Shown: in pieces, positions 9,491 to 18,685 of the stretch
Numbering within the stretch: the stretch's first letter is position 1
Layout of the letters: every line of letters starts with the position of its first letter
NCBI RefSeq assembly: GCF_013141825.1
Contig: NZ_RZNH01000007.1
Location: 88,744 to 152,743, forward strand
DNA: 64,000 nucleotides
DNA from: Marinifilum caeruleilacunae
GTDB lineage: Bacteria > Bacteroidota > Bacteroidia > Bacteroidales > Marinifilaceae
Direction of reading: 5' to 3'
Program-made: the position numbers and the translations under genes
Notes under the pieces: model-generated
Database searches by the model: none
The model's input: the letters and a program-made list of their open reading frames with translations, nothing else
What the model was told of the DNA's origin: nothing

Positions 9491-9579
9491 AACGGTTCTA
9501 AATAATAAATTATTTTATCTTTGTTATAAGAGCTAAAAATTTCTGATTAAAATTAGTTAATCAGCCTAAGAAAGAAACA

Positions 9580-10140
9580 ATGGACAAATTTAAAGTATAT
9601 ACCAAAACCGGGGATAAAGGAACTACCGGTTTAATTGGAGGAACAAGAGTTCCAAAATATCATGCCAGACTTGAAGCATATGGCACAGTAGATGAACTCA
9701 ATTCTTACATTGGCCTGATAAGATCACATCAACTCGAAGAAAAAACACAAGAAGTGCTAAATGCGGTGCAGAATAAGCTGTTTTTAATAGGATCGAGGTT
9801 GGCAACAGATGATGAGAAATCGGACCTAAAACAGAGGCTAAACCTTAGTGAAGACGATATTTTGCTATTGGAATCGGAAATGGATCGAATGGATGAGCAG
9901 TTACCTGAATTGAATAATTTTGTGCTACCCGGAGGGAGTACTTTGAATGGTTTTTGTCATGTGGCCAGAACAGTTTGTCGAAGAGCTGAACGAAGAGCCA
10001 ATCAATTGTCCACTGAAATTGACATAAATCCCTTATTGTTGAAGTACTTAAATAGATTATCGGACTACCTGTTCGTGTTATCGCGTAAGGTTTTACTGGA
10101 TGTTGGCGCTACTGAAATAAAATGGGAGCCTGACTTGTAA
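9580..10140 (+). CDS. Corrinoid adenosyltransferase, PduO/MMAB type
   Basis: ATP:cob(I)alamin adenosyltransferase of the PduO/EutT-like trimeric family, making adenosylcobalamin for B12-dependent mutases. The N-terminus KVYTKTGDKGTTGLIGGTRVPK is the family ATP-binding signature, followed by EAYGTVDELNSYIG; near the C-terminus RTVCRRAERR and PLLLKYLNRLSDYLFVLSR carry the conserved Arg residues and the NRLSD motif. Length (186) is typical. A TATCTTTG -7 box at 9516-9523 would give a leader of about 50 nt. No cobalamin riboswitch is visible in the short upstream gap. Confidence 0.93.
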   Translation: MDKFKVYTKTGDKGTTGLIGGTRVPKYHARLEAYGTVDELNSYIGLIRSHQLEEKTQEVLNAVQNKLFLIGSRLATDDEKSDLKQRLNLSEDDILLLESEMDRMDEQLPELNNFVLPGGSTLNGFCHVARTVCRRAERRANQLSTEIDINPLLLKYLNRLSDYLFVLSRKVLLDVGATEIKWEPDL

Positions 10141-10164
10141 ATTCGGAAAAAAAAATTATATTCG
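10135..10164 (+). promoter_or_regulatory. Candidate Bacteroidetes-type promoter for the DUF2795 gene
   Basis: TTG (10135-10137), 19-bp spacer, TATATTCG (10157-10164). This resembles the TTTG / TAnnTTTG promoter of Bacteroidota; it overlaps the stop region of the upstream gene and would start RNA around 10171, some 27 nt before the ATG. Confidence 0.4.
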
Positions 10165-10197
10165 CAGAATAAAGGAACCTAAAAATATTTTGAACTT

Positions 10198-10419
10198 ATG
10201 TATTGGACACTTGAATTAGCAACAAAACTTGAAGATGCCCCGTGGCCGGCTTCCAAGGATGAGTTGATTGACTACGCAATTCGCTCTGGTGCGCCGCTGG
10301 AGGTAATTGAAAATTTGCAGGAAATCGAGGAAGAGGGAGAGATTTTTGAGAGTATTGAGGATATTTGGCCTGATTATCCGAGCAAAGGAGATTTTTTATT
10401 CAACGAAGATGAATACTAA
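10198..10419 (+). CDS. DUF2795 domain protein
   Basis: A small acidic 73-residue protein of the DUF2795 family, common and nearly invariant across Bacteroidota. The core WPASKDELIDYAIRSGAPLEVIENLQ is the family signature, followed by an acidic tail EEEGEIFESIEDIWPDYPSK. No function is established. It has its own putative promoter and ends at a strong bidirectional terminator shared with the convergent OstA-like gene. Confidence 0.85.
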   Translation: MYWTLELATKLEDAPWPASKDELIDYAIRSGAPLEVIENLQEIEEEGEIFESIEDIWPDYPSKGDFLFNEDEY

Positions 10420-10428
10420 AAAATAAAA

Positions 10429-10458
10429 AACGAGGTTTTGATTCAAAACCTCGTTTTT
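10429..10458. terminator. Bidirectional intrinsic terminator
   Basis: Stem CGAGGTTTTG / CAAAACCTCG (10431-10440 with 10444-10453, 3-nt loop) with flanking A-run and T-run, between the convergent DUF2795 and OstA-like genes. Confidence 0.9.
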
Positions 10459-10476
10459 TGTTTTATGTGTTATTTA

Positions 10477-12060
10477 TCATTCCTTTTTTCTATCTAAAAC
10501 TTCAGCTTTTAAAATGCTTTGAGAAGTTTTGGGTGCTGTATCTCGCCAAATGAAAATATCCTCTTTGGATGTTGGCTGAATGCCATCGAACCAACGGAAA
10601 TTTTTCAGGAATAGCATTTCTGGCTCCACTTCAAACAAGGGATACATATTGCCATCTGGTTTTTTAATGAAAACGATCTGGTCAATTTTATTTTCCTTAA
10701 TGTGAATGGTGATATCGCTACTTTTAGCCACATTCATTCCCATAATGATGTTTTTATCCTTCGGGTAATAAAGGGTTTCCCCATTGCCGTCAATATCCAG
10801 CTTATACACCTTATTGTCTTTTACATGCCCAAGCATGTTTTTCCCTTTAATCTGGTTGTAAAAAGTACTGTCTTCTTTGGCTGTTAAGAAGGAGGAACCT
10901 CTAAAGTGCAAATATCTTACCTCCTGATTTTGAGTTTCGATTCCAATAGTATCGGCTACCATCTGATTTCCCTGAGCCCAAAGCACCGGATCATTATATA
11001 ACCAAATGGTTGAATCTTGCATACTGTAAACCAGCGAATCGCATTTTCCTTGCAAATCGGGTCTGAAAAATTTAACATGATGGAAAGCTTTAATCAGCTC
11101 AAAGCCTGCAGAGTCCTTCGAAATGGTTAAAGTGTCAGCATGTAGGAATAGTGAATCTTGTTCGGCCACCTGGATAAAAACAGCAGAATCGGTCATTAAG
11201 GCTTCTTCGGTGTTCTTAAAAGTTTCCAAAAAATTCCCACGAAGAATAAATTTGTTCACTGTATCACGAAGCTCTACATTGTCAAAACCCCTTGCATTCT
11301 CGTCATTTTTGTTAAGGTAAATGCTGTCTCCCTTAATTTGGTATTCTTTACTATTGAGTGTGGTATTCTTAAAAAATTGAGAAATGCCACTTGCTGTATT
11401 GTACCAGCCATCTTCGGAGTACAAAGTTTCTTTCTCGTTTTGGATGGTAGTTGGGCCCAAAATAAAAGCTGTTTTGCTGGTGGTATTGTATTTTAAGGTA
11501 TCCGAATTTAGAATATAGTCCTTGCTGTGAACCTCAACACTGTCTTTAAAAAATAGCAAATCCTGACGAGTATAATATCTCCCGATTACACTGGTAAGCG
11601 TATTGTCGGCATCTACAATTTTACCACCCTTAAAGTAATAGCCAACACTTTCGTTCATATCAAAATCTAGAAACTCGGTAGTAACGGTAACCGATTTGTT
11701 TTTCAGTTTTACATTGTCACGCAATTCGGCAAGTTTGGTGTTGCCATTGTATTTTAGGTAATCACCATAAATATGAACCGTATCGGCGTTAATAATATGA
11801 ACATTTCCAAATGCTTCGATTCTGTTTTGTTCGTTGTACTGGTACACACTATCACAATACATTTTTATGTCTTCATGTGTAATGTATACTTTATTCTTAA
11901 AAATGGTAACCGGAGGATCGGCTTTTAGCAAAGCTCTAAAACTTTCGGAGTTTTTAATTTTTACTTTAGATTTTTTTTGAGCTTCTGCATGAAATGCAAA
12001 AAAGCACATGAATCCAACCAAAAGAAAAATGGTTTTGTATCTTGAAATGATGCCAGGCAT
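10477..12060 (-). CDS. OstA-like protein (LPS transport-associated)
   Basis: A 527-residue secreted protein with a signal peptide ending HAEAQ near residue 27. The mature N-terminal part shows repeating OstA/LptA-type beta-jellyroll sequence: DSVYQYNEQNRIEAFGNVHII, ADTVHIYGDYLKYNGNTKLAELRDNVKL, FLDFDMNESVGYYFKGG. Bacteroidota carry this long OstA-like form, thought to work in LPS transport across the periplasm, separately from the LptD barrel. No C-terminal barrel is visible. It begins five bases after the stop of the moxR gene, so both are likely co-transcribed. Role in LPS export is inferred from the family. Confidence 0.8.
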   Translation of the reverse strand: MPGIISRYKTIFLLVGFMCFFAFHAEAQKKSKVKIKNSESFRALLKADPPVTIFKNKVYITHEDIKMYCDSVYQYNEQNRIEAFGNVHIINADTVHIYGDYLKYNGNTKLAELRDNVKLKNKSVTVTTEFLDFDMNESVGYYFKGGKIVDADNTLTSVIGRYYTRQDLLFFKDSVEVHSKDYILNSDTLKYNTTSKTAFILGPTTIQNEKETLYSEDGWYNTASGISQFFKNTTLNSKEYQIKGDSIYLNKNDENARGFDNVELRDTVNKFILRGNFLETFKNTEEALMTDSAVFIQVAEQDSLFLHADTLTISKDSAGFELIKAFHHVKFFRPDLQGKCDSLVYSMQDSTIWLYNDPVLWAQGNQMVADTIGIETQNQEVRYLHFRGSSFLTAKEDSTFYNQIKGKNMLGHVKDNKVYKLDIDGNGETLYYPKDKNIIMGMNVAKSSDITIHIKENKIDQIVFIKKPDGNMYPLFEVEPEMLFLKNFRWFDGIQPTSKEDIFIWRDTAPKTSQSILKAEVLDRKKE

Positions 12061-12065
12061 TCGTT

Positions 12066-13031
12066 TTATTTTAATAATTCTGTTATGATATCTTCTACGC
12101 TAATTCCTTCCGCTTCGGCTTTGTAATTTTTCATGATTCGATGTCGAAGAATTGGAATGGCCACCTCTTTTACATCTTCAATATCAGGCGAATATTTTCC
12201 CGATAACAAAGCATTGGTTTTTGCTCCAATTACCAAATACTGCGAAGCTCGTGGCCCTGCTCCCCAATTGATGTATTCATTTGCCATTGGGTGAGAAATC
12301 TCGGTATTTGGTCGCGATTTGGCTGCCAAATTTACTGCATATTCCAATACATTTCGATTAATTGGTACTTTTTGTATCAATTTTTGATAGTAGGAAATTT
12401 TTTCACCCGATATGATTTTGTTTAAAACAATATCCTTGCCACAAGTTGTGTTTTCAACAATAGAAATTTCATCTTCCAATTTTGGGTAGTCGAGGTAGAT
12501 GCTAAACATGAATCGATCCAGCTGTGCTTCGGGAAGTGGATATGTTCCTTCCTGCTCAATTGGATTTTGAGTTGCCAGTACAAAAAATGGTTTATCAATC
12601 TCATAATTTTTACCATTTACGGTTACCATTTTTTCCTGCATGGCCTCCAGCAATGCCGATTGCGTTTTTGGAGGCGTACGGTTAATTTCGTCGGCAAGAA
12701 GAATATTGGCAAACAAAGGTCCTTTGATAAATGTAAACTTGCGTTCGCTGTTTAGGATTTCCGTTCCAATAATGTCTGAAGGCATTAGGTCGGGGGTAAA
12801 CTGTATTCTTTGGTATTTTAAATCGAGAACCTGCGAAATGGTATTTACAAGCAAAGTTTTAGCCAGGCCGGGTACACCTACCAGCAAGCAATGACCGTTG
12901 CTAAAGATCGAAATCAGTACCTTTTTAATAATTTCATCCTGACCATAAATTTTCTTGCCTATTTCAGCCAACAGTTTTTCGTAATCGGCATGTAAGGAAT
13001 TTGCAGCTTCAACTTCTGATTTAAAATTCAT
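12066..13031 (-). CDS. MoxR-family AAA+ ATPase
   Basis: MoxR ATPases act as chaperones for metal-cofactor or von Willebrand-type complexes. Motifs (numbered from a GTG at 13070) are Walker A GVPGLAKT at residues 65-72 and Walker B ILLADEINRTPPKTQSALLEAMQE, then sensor 1 FVLATQNPIEQEGTYPLPEAQLDRF. The open frame extends to GTG 13070, but that codon lies inside the terminator stem of the upstream gene; ATG 13031 (MNFKSEVEAAN) is the more likely start and ATG 13055 an alternative. No von Willebrand partner gene is adjacent; instead it sits between an OstA-like gene and SurA-type foldases, so its client is unknown. Confidence 0.9.
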   Translation of the reverse strand: MNFKSEVEAANSLHADYEKLLAEIGKKIYGQDEIIKKVLISIFSNGHCLLVGVPGLAKTLLVNTISQVLDLKYQRIQFTPDLMPSDIIGTEILNSERKFTFIKGPLFANILLADEINRTPPKTQSALLEAMQEKMVTVNGKNYEIDKPFFVLATQNPIEQEGTYPLPEAQLDRFMFSIYLDYPKLEDEISIVENTTCGKDIVLNKIISGEKISYYQKLIQKVPINRNVLEYAVNLAAKSRPNTEISHPMANEYINWGAGPRASQYLVIGAKTNALLSGKYSPDIEDVKEVAIPILRHRIMKNYKAEAEGISVEDIITELLK

Positions 13032-13056
13032 CGAATTTGTTTTAAGGATTCCCATT

Positions 13057-13089
13057 AAAAAATCAGACACAGCATATTGGCTGTGTCTG
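13057..13089 (-). terminator. Intrinsic terminator after the 13110-14462 foldase gene
   Basis: On the minus strand CAGACACAGC / GCTGTGTCTG (13080-13089 with 13064-13073, loop of 6) is followed by ATTTTTT. It separates the SurA-type genes from moxR and rules out the longest moxR start. Confidence 0.8.
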
Positions 13090-13109
13090 AGTATGTTTTT
13101 TTTGCTTTC

Positions 13110-14462
13110 TTATTTTATCCAGCCTTTGAATCTAAATTTAGCATTCTTGTAAGAATCATCGATGTGTACGTAGGTGTTGGCCTGTTTATCTTTGATCCAT
13201 TTATTAAGGATGTCTTGCTGTTTTTTGCTTGTGAGCATATTTTCAAAAATGCTCCAGTCGTCGGAAAGGTTCGCAGCGTGAGCTTTTGTTTCCGATTTTA
13301 TTTTAATGATTTTATAAGCATCCTTACCTCCCGAAACATCAAGGAATGGTTCAGAAATTTCATTAATTTTTAAAGTGTTTACTTGCTGAGCAATTGCCGG
13401 AGGCAAGTTGTCTTTTTCGAATTTCGATGAGCCAGTATATGGGTTTACAATTAAACCACCATTGTTTCTTGTATCCTTATCGGCAGAGAAATAGAATGCA
13501 GCTTCGTCGAATTCCAGTTTTTCGCTGCGAATTAAATCGGCAATACTATCTAAACGCGAACTAGCTTGTTCTCTTTTTGCTTCTTCAATTTTTGGTTTCA
13601 GCAAGATGTGACGCACATTAATACGTTCCCCTTTACGATCGATAAATTGAATGATATGGAAACCGAATTCCGTTTCAACAATTTTCGAAACTTTATCGGT
13701 TTTTAGGTTGAAGGCAACGTTGGCAAATTCTGGAACCAAGTCTGTTCTTGGCATGTATCCAAGTTCACCACCCTGGCGGGCACTTCCTGGATCTTCAGAA
13801 TAAAGAACGGCCAAAGTGGCAAAGTTTTCACCATTGTGAACCCTGTCTCTAAATCCTCTTAAACGGTTTCTGATTCTGTCTTTTTCATCATCAGTAACCT
13901 GTGGATATCTTACAATTTGTTGTACTTCCAGTTTACCGGCAATCATTGGTAAACTATCCTTGTTCATTTTATTGTAAAACTCTCTTACTTCGGCAGGAGT
14001 AATATGAATGTCTTTCGTAATTTCGGCCTGCATTCTTTCTTTAATCAGTTCGTTACGGTTGTCATCACGCAAGTCGTTCTTCATTTCAAGAAGCGATTTT
14101 CCATAAAACTGTTCCAATTTTTCTTTCGAACCAATTCTTTGAACATACATTTGCATCTTACGTTCAAGATCATTTTCTACTTCTTGTTCCGTTACTTCAA
14201 CACTATCAATCGCAGCTTGGGCAATCATCATTTTTTGAATCAAAAGATCTTCAAAAATTTCTGTTTTTAAATCAACACTACCCGAGGTGTATCCTTGAGC
14301 CTGAAGTTGAAGAAACCTGGTTTCAACATCCGATTTTAATACAACCTGATTACCAACCACGGCAATAATTTTATCGACTACATTGTCCTGAGCAGTTAGA
14401 GTAAGCATACTCATCAACAAGAGTGTAATTGCCATGCAAGTTTTTCTAAAAATGTAACGCAT
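13110..14462 (-). CDS. SurA-type periplasmic peptidylprolyl isomerase/chaperone
   Basis: A 450-residue periplasmic foldase of the SurA family, assisting outer-membrane protein maturation. After a signal peptide (residues 1-24) comes a SurA N-terminal domain beginning VDKIIAVVGNQVVLKSDVETR, then a parvulin-type PpiC domain (about 170-285) with the conserved GGELGYMPRTDLVPEFANVAFNL and EFGFHIIQF motifs, and a second, weaker PpiC-like repeat starting INVRHILLKP. It is the last of three foldase genes in a row (gap of 10 bases from the previous) and is followed by its own terminator. The best surA candidate of the three. Confidence 0.88.
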   Translation of the reverse strand: MRYIFRKTCMAITLLLMSMLTLTAQDNVVDKIIAVVGNQVVLKSDVETRFLQLQAQGYTSGSVDLKTEIFEDLLIQKMMIAQAAIDSVEVTEQEVENDLERKMQMYVQRIGSKEKLEQFYGKSLLEMKNDLRDDNRNELIKERMQAEITKDIHITPAEVREFYNKMNKDSLPMIAGKLEVQQIVRYPQVTDDEKDRIRNRLRGFRDRVHNGENFATLAVLYSEDPGSARQGGELGYMPRTDLVPEFANVAFNLKTDKVSKIVETEFGFHIIQFIDRKGERINVRHILLKPKIEEAKREQASSRLDSIADLIRSEKLEFDEAAFYFSADKDTRNNGGLIVNPYTGSSKFEKDNLPPAIAQQVNTLKINEISEPFLDVSGGKDAYKIIKIKSETKAHAANLSDDWSIFENMLTSKKQQDILNKWIKDKQANTYVHIDDSYKNAKFRFKGWIK

Positions 14463-14472
14463 ATTTTATGGT

Positions 14473-15312
14473 TTAATAAATTTTGAATTTATTTTTCGAT
14501 TCGGCATCTCTGTAGATGTTTTCTTCGAGGTTTTTAATGAATTCTATTTTTCGTTTATTGATAATTATTTTTCTGATATCGTCTCTTACAAATTCCAGCG
14601 GAGCTACCTTATTTTTAAACTCTACTTTTTTAACGGCAACAAAATAGCGGTGAGTCGAATCTTCTGTTTCGATGTGTTTTCTACTTTTTAACAATTTGTC
14701 TTCATCGCTATATTCGAAAGGAATTCGGTTGAGCAACTCCTTTGCATTTACCCATTGTCCGCTAAAATTATCAAATTTTGTGGCATTCTGAAAACAGTAG
14801 TCTTCCAATTCGTCCCAATCTTCTTCTTTTTCTGATTTATAAAGCTTCTGTAATTCTTTATAATCGGGTACTGGCTTGGCTATTTTAATGTATAATGCCT
14901 TGATAATGTTCTTGTTCAGAACAAAGTTGCTTGAGTTTTGCCTGTAGTAGTTGTCAATCTCGAAAGAGGAGACAATGGTATCCAGTTTTTGCTCTAAAAG
15001 ATGTTGCTGATATTTATGTATGATTAGGGAAGAGCGATAATCTTCAACCATTTTGCTCACATCCTTATCTTCATCGGTAAGGTTTAGTTCAGCCTTTGAT
15101 ATAATCAATTGCTTTTTGATCCATTGATGGATATAATTATCCGCAATCAGAATACTATCTTCTTTTGAGCTTCCATCGGGCACTACGGCAGCAACTTCAC
15201 TCATGTATAAAAAATCCTGATCTACCTTTGCAACTGTTTTATCTTCCTCGGTATTGTAATTACATGCACTTAAACATGCAAGTGCTATGATTGCTAATAT
15301 ATATTTATTCAT
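14473..15312 (-). CDS. SurA-like foldase lipoprotein lacking a clear PPIase domain
   Basis: About 279 residues beginning MNKYILAIIALACLSAC, a lipoprotein signal with the lipid-modified Cys at about residue 17. The remainder, helical with SIVSSFEIDNYYRQNSSNFVLN and ALYIKIAKPVPDYKELQKLYK, looks like the SurA N-terminal chaperone fold; the parvulin catalytic motif (GELGY/FGFHI type) is missing. The frame opens earlier but ATG 15312 overlaps the end of the upstream gene by 8 bases (ATGAATAA arrangement) and directly precedes the signal peptide, so translation is probably coupled. Likely an envelope chaperone without isomerase activity. Confidence 0.75.
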   Translation of the reverse strand: MNKYILAIIALACLSACNYNTEEDKTVAKVDQDFLYMSEVAAVVPDGSSKEDSILIADNYIHQWIKKQLIISKAELNLTDEDKDVSKMVEDYRSSLIIHKYQQHLLEQKLDTIVSSFEIDNYYRQNSSNFVLNKNIIKALYIKIAKPVPDYKELQKLYKSEKEEDWDELEDYCFQNATKFDNFSGQWVNAKELLNRIPFEYSDEDKLLKSRKHIETEDSTHRYFVAVKKVEFKNKVAPLEFVRDDIRKIIINKRKIEFIKNLEENIYRDAESKNKFKIY

Positions 15313-16954
15313 TCTGCTTATTTGCAATTTTAATAAGAGTAGGTTTGTTAATGGAAACAGCGTATTTTTTACGCAATTCTTTCGACCATTCCAGTCCTAA
15401 ATATTCTCTGTAATCTCTTAGTACTTTATCTTTACTCTCTTCGAAACCTACTTCTGATTCATATTTTTCTAAATTCTGCTGATAGAATTCCTTTACTTCT
15501 TTTTCGTTTGCCGATGCTTTGTCCCAAATTTTGTTTTTACTAATGAAATAAACCAACACAGCATTTTCGTATTCCCGAAGCAGAGATCTTAATTCAGGAT
15601 ATTGCTCCTCCAACTTTTTTTTGTGGTAGGCTAAGATACAAGTGTTTGAGAAATTAACATATAATCTGTTGATATATTCTTTAAAATTCTCGTAAATATC
15701 TTTCGATTCCTGCTTGCTTAAAAATTCGGCGAATTTTTCCTGCGAATAATCTTTCCCATCAATGGTAAATAACGCTTCCCATAATTCGGCATAAGCATAA
15801 TCCAATATGGAATAGAAGTTTTCGAGAAGCTGCTTGTTTTCCTGATACTTGTATTTTTCTTTTAGGTATCGAATTAATTCTCTTTCCGATTTTCTGGATC
15901 GGCTGTCATCTTCCAAACGAGAAGTAATTTCTTCTCTGCTTTGCTCCAGCGATTTGTGTTCTTTTTTATCAAGCAATTGAATAATATGATATCCAAATTC
16001 GGTTTTTATTGGTGTTGAATAATCACCCTTGTTTTTAAGATTGAACGCAGCTTTTTCTATGGCTGGATGTGTTTCAAATAAGCCAAACCAAGGCAAGTTT
16101 CCACTGTCTTTGGCAGAATTGATATCATCAGAATGCTTAAGAACCATTTCAGAAAAATCTGCTCCTTTTTGTAAAAGTTGGTATAAGGAATCAGCTTTCA
16201 GCTTTATTTCATCTTTTGCATTTTTCTTTTTGAATTCAAGCATCAGGTGCTTGATTTTTACTCTGCCAGGATTTTCAATTCTCTCCATGGCCTGAACAAT
16301 GTGATATCCATACGGAGAACGGACAGGCTTTGAATATTTTCCAAATTCGGTATCATATGCAGCGCTTTCAAATGCATAATCCATATCGAATACGCTAATG
16401 TATCCAATTTCCCCATCGTTTTTTCTTACCGACATGTCGTCGGAATACAGTGAAGCCAGTTTTTCGAACTTTCTGCCTTTATTCAATTGAGTGTAAATTT
16501 TTAAAGCAGCCTGGTAGGCTTCAAGTGTATCTTTGGGTGTTTCCCTTCCCTCAATTTTGATTAAAATATGTCGAACTTTAATGAAATGTTGGAGACGATT
16601 GAAGGTTTCTTCAATAAGTTTGTCGCTGATTTCGACAGGGTAGAGGTAGGTGTTGAATGCCTGATTGTGATAGGATTCGATTTCCTGAGCTATTTCAGGG
16701 ATGGTGTCCAGTCGTAAATTTTTAGCTTCTCTCGCTTTTAACTGATAATCGATGTATAAATCTAAAGCTTCGTTTAATGGCAGGGCTTTGTTGTCTGTAC
16801 CGCGGAGCTTCTTGCTCTCGAACAAATCTTTAAATGGGGCAGAAGGGTAGGCCTGGTTGTTTATGCTGAAAAGGGTATCTGTAGTGCTGTATTGTCCGTA
16901 ACTTGCTAACGAGCAATATAAAACTGTAATCAGATATAGTAAACCCTTCCTCAT
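15305..16954 (-). CDS. SurA-type peptidylprolyl isomerase with two parvulin domains
   Basis: A 549-residue periplasmic PPIase with a signal peptide (residues 1-20). Two parvulin repeats are visible: first IKVRHILIKI with DGEIGYISVFDMDYAFESAAY and SPYGYHIVQ (about 125-230), second VKIKHLMLEF with SGNLPWFGLFETHPAIEKAAFNL and TEFGYHIIQL (about 235-345). A helical C-terminal region of about 200 residues follows. It is the first of three consecutive foldase genes, overlapping the next by 8 bases. In this phylum such triple arrays are common and probably serve outer-membrane protein assembly. Confidence 0.88.
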   Translation of the reverse strand: MRKGLLYLITVLYCSLASYGQYSTTDTLFSINNQAYPSAPFKDLFESKKLRGTDNKALPLNEALDLYIDYQLKAREAKNLRLDTIPEIAQEIESYHNQAFNTYLYPVEISDKLIEETFNRLQHFIKVRHILIKIEGRETPKDTLEAYQAALKIYTQLNKGRKFEKLASLYSDDMSVRKNDGEIGYISVFDMDYAFESAAYDTEFGKYSKPVRSPYGYHIVQAMERIENPGRVKIKHLMLEFKKKNAKDEIKLKADSLYQLLQKGADFSEMVLKHSDDINSAKDSGNLPWFGLFETHPAIEKAAFNLKNKGDYSTPIKTEFGYHIIQLLDKKEHKSLEQSREEITSRLEDDSRSRKSERELIRYLKEKYKYQENKQLLENFYSILDYAYAELWEALFTIDGKDYSQEKFAEFLSKQESKDIYENFKEYINRLYVNFSNTCILAYHKKKLEEQYPELRSLLREYENAVLVYFISKNKIWDKASANEKEVKEFYQQNLEKYESEVGFEESKDKVLRDYREYLGLEWSKELRKKYAVSINKPTLIKIANKQNE

Positions 16955-16988
16955 TCAGTAATGATATGGTAAAAATTCCAAAAAAGAA

Positions 16989-17017
16989 AACGGTAACCCG
17001 CAACATACGGGTTACCG
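16989..17017 (-). terminator. Intrinsic terminator after guaB
   Basis: Minus-strand stem CGGTAACCCG / CGGGTTACCG (10 bp, 7-nt loop) followed by TTTTCTTTTTT; it lies 17 bases after the guaB stop and upstream of the foldase genes. Confidence 0.85.
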
Positions 17018-17034
17018 AATTATATGCGATATAA

Positions 17035-18504
17035 TTATCTGCTATAGTTAGGAGCTTCGCGAGTAATTGCTACATCGTGAGGATGACTTTCTGCCATACC
17101 CGAAGCTGTAATTTTAACAAATTTTGCATTGTGCAAATCTTCAATACTTGCCGAACCGCAATATCCCATACCTGCACGTAAACCACCAATTAACTGGTAA
17201 ATTACTTCATATAAAGTTCCTTTATATGGTACGCGGGCAACAATTCCTTCAGGAACCAATTTCTTGATATCGTCTTCAGCATCCTGGAAGTAACGGTCTT
17301 TAGAACCTTGCTGCATTGCTTCAACAGAACCCATACCACGGTACGATTTAAATTTACGACCATTGTATATGATGGTTTCTCCTGGCGATTCTTCAACACC
17401 AGCAAGAAGCGATCCTGCCATAATACAGTCGGCACCAGCAGCAATTGCTTTTACAATATCACCTGAGTAACGCAAACCACCATCGGCAATTACAGGAACA
17501 CCTGTGCCTTTAAGTGCTTTCGAAACTTCATAAATTGCACTCAGCTGTGGAACACCTACACCGGCAATTACACGTGTTGTACAAATAGAACCTGGACCAA
17601 TACCTACTTTAACAGCATCAGCACCAGCATCAACCAACATTTTAGCTGCTTCAGGAGTTGCAATGTTTCCTACAATAAACTGCATGTCAGGAAATTTCTT
17701 CTTGGCAGTTTTCAGTACTTCAACTACACCTCTTGAATGACCGTGAGCTGTATCGATAATAATGGCATCGGCATTGGCCTGAACCAAAGCTTCGATTCTT
17801 TCTAAAGTATCACCAGATACACCAACAGCGGCAGCTACACGCAAACGACCTTTTTCATCTTTACAAGCCAATGGCTTATCTTTTGCTTTGGTAATATCCT
17901 TGTAGGTTACCAAACCAATTAATTTGTTATTTGAATCAACAACAGGCAATTTTTCAATTTTGTGTGCTTGAAGAATTTCCGCTGCTTTTTCCAAATCGGT
18001 AGAGTCAGATGTGCTAACAATGTTTTCACTTGTCATTACTTCTGATATTGGACGATCCATATCCAATTCGAAACGCAAATCACGATTGGTTACAATACCT
18101 AATAATGATTTGTCGGTGTCGACTACAGGAATACCACCAATTTTAAATTCCTTCATTAAGCCCAGGGCATCCTTTACAGTTTTGTAAGGAGGAATTGTAA
18201 TTGGGTCGTAAATCATACCATTCTCAGCTCTTTTTACAGTTAATACCTGTTTTGCCTGAGATTCGATACTCATGTTCTTGTGAATTACACCAATACCACC
18301 TTCACGTGCAATGGCAATTGCCAAAGCAGATTCGGTAACAGTATCCATCGCAGCAGATACCATTGGAGCATTAAGAGTAATGTTTCGGGAGAACTTAGTT
18401 TTTAAACTTACGTCTCTAGGAAGTACCTCAGAATAAGCAGGAACCAAGAGAACATCATCAAACGTTAGACCGTCAGAAATAATTTTATCAGATACGAATG
18501 ACAT
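17035..18504 (-). CDS. guaB: IMP dehydrogenase
   Basis: Catalyses NAD-dependent oxidation of IMP to XMP, the committed step of GTP synthesis. The 489-residue product has the N-terminal [18 protein letters not shown] motif, a Bateman module of two CBS domains (about 95-210), the catalytic loop [17 protein letters not shown] with the active-site Cys near residue 307, the phosphate-binding segment [19 protein letters not shown] and the flap [15 protein letters not shown]. Everything is intact. It is a single gene with its own terminator, divergent from recQ at 18686. Confidence 0.98.
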   Translation of the reverse strand: MSFVSDKIISDGLTFDDVLLVPAYSEVLPRDVSLKTKFSRNITLNAPMVSAAMDTVTESALAIAIAREGGIGVIHKNMSIESQAKQVLTVKRAENGMIYDPITIPPYKTVKDALGLMKEFKIGGIPVVDTDKSLLGIVTNRDLRFELDMDRPISEVMTSENIVSTSDSTDLEKAAEILQAHKIEKLPVVDSNNKLIGLVTYKDITKAKDKPLACKDEKGRLRVAAAVGVSGDTLERIEALVQANADAIIIDTAHGHSRGVVEVLKTAKKKFPDMQFIVGNIATPEAAKMLVDAGADAVKVGIGPGSICTTRVIAGVGVPQLSAIYEVSKALKGTGVPVIADGGLRYSGDIVKAIAAGADCIMAGSLLAGVEESPGETIIYNGRKFKSYRGMGSVEAMQQGSKDRYFQDAEDDIKKLVPEGIVARVPYKGTLYEVIYQLIGGLRAGMGYCGSASIEDLHNAKFVKITASGMAESHPHDVAITREAPNYSR

Positions 18505-18685
18505 TATGCAATAATTTTAGATTTAAATTGCATGCGAAAATACAAAAAAATAGCGGAATAGAACTTGATTATAAATACTAAAAATTGTTAATTGATTAAT
18601 TCCATATAAAAGTTACTATTTTTAGACTGCTTTATTGCATTAAAAAAGCCAAAAAAACACCATAAATAAGCTGGAACAGAATTCA

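Noticed and set aside
9491-9579. Possible cobalamin riboswitch before the adenosyltransferase gene
   Set aside because: The gap is under 90 bases and no B12-box-like or paired structure is visible.
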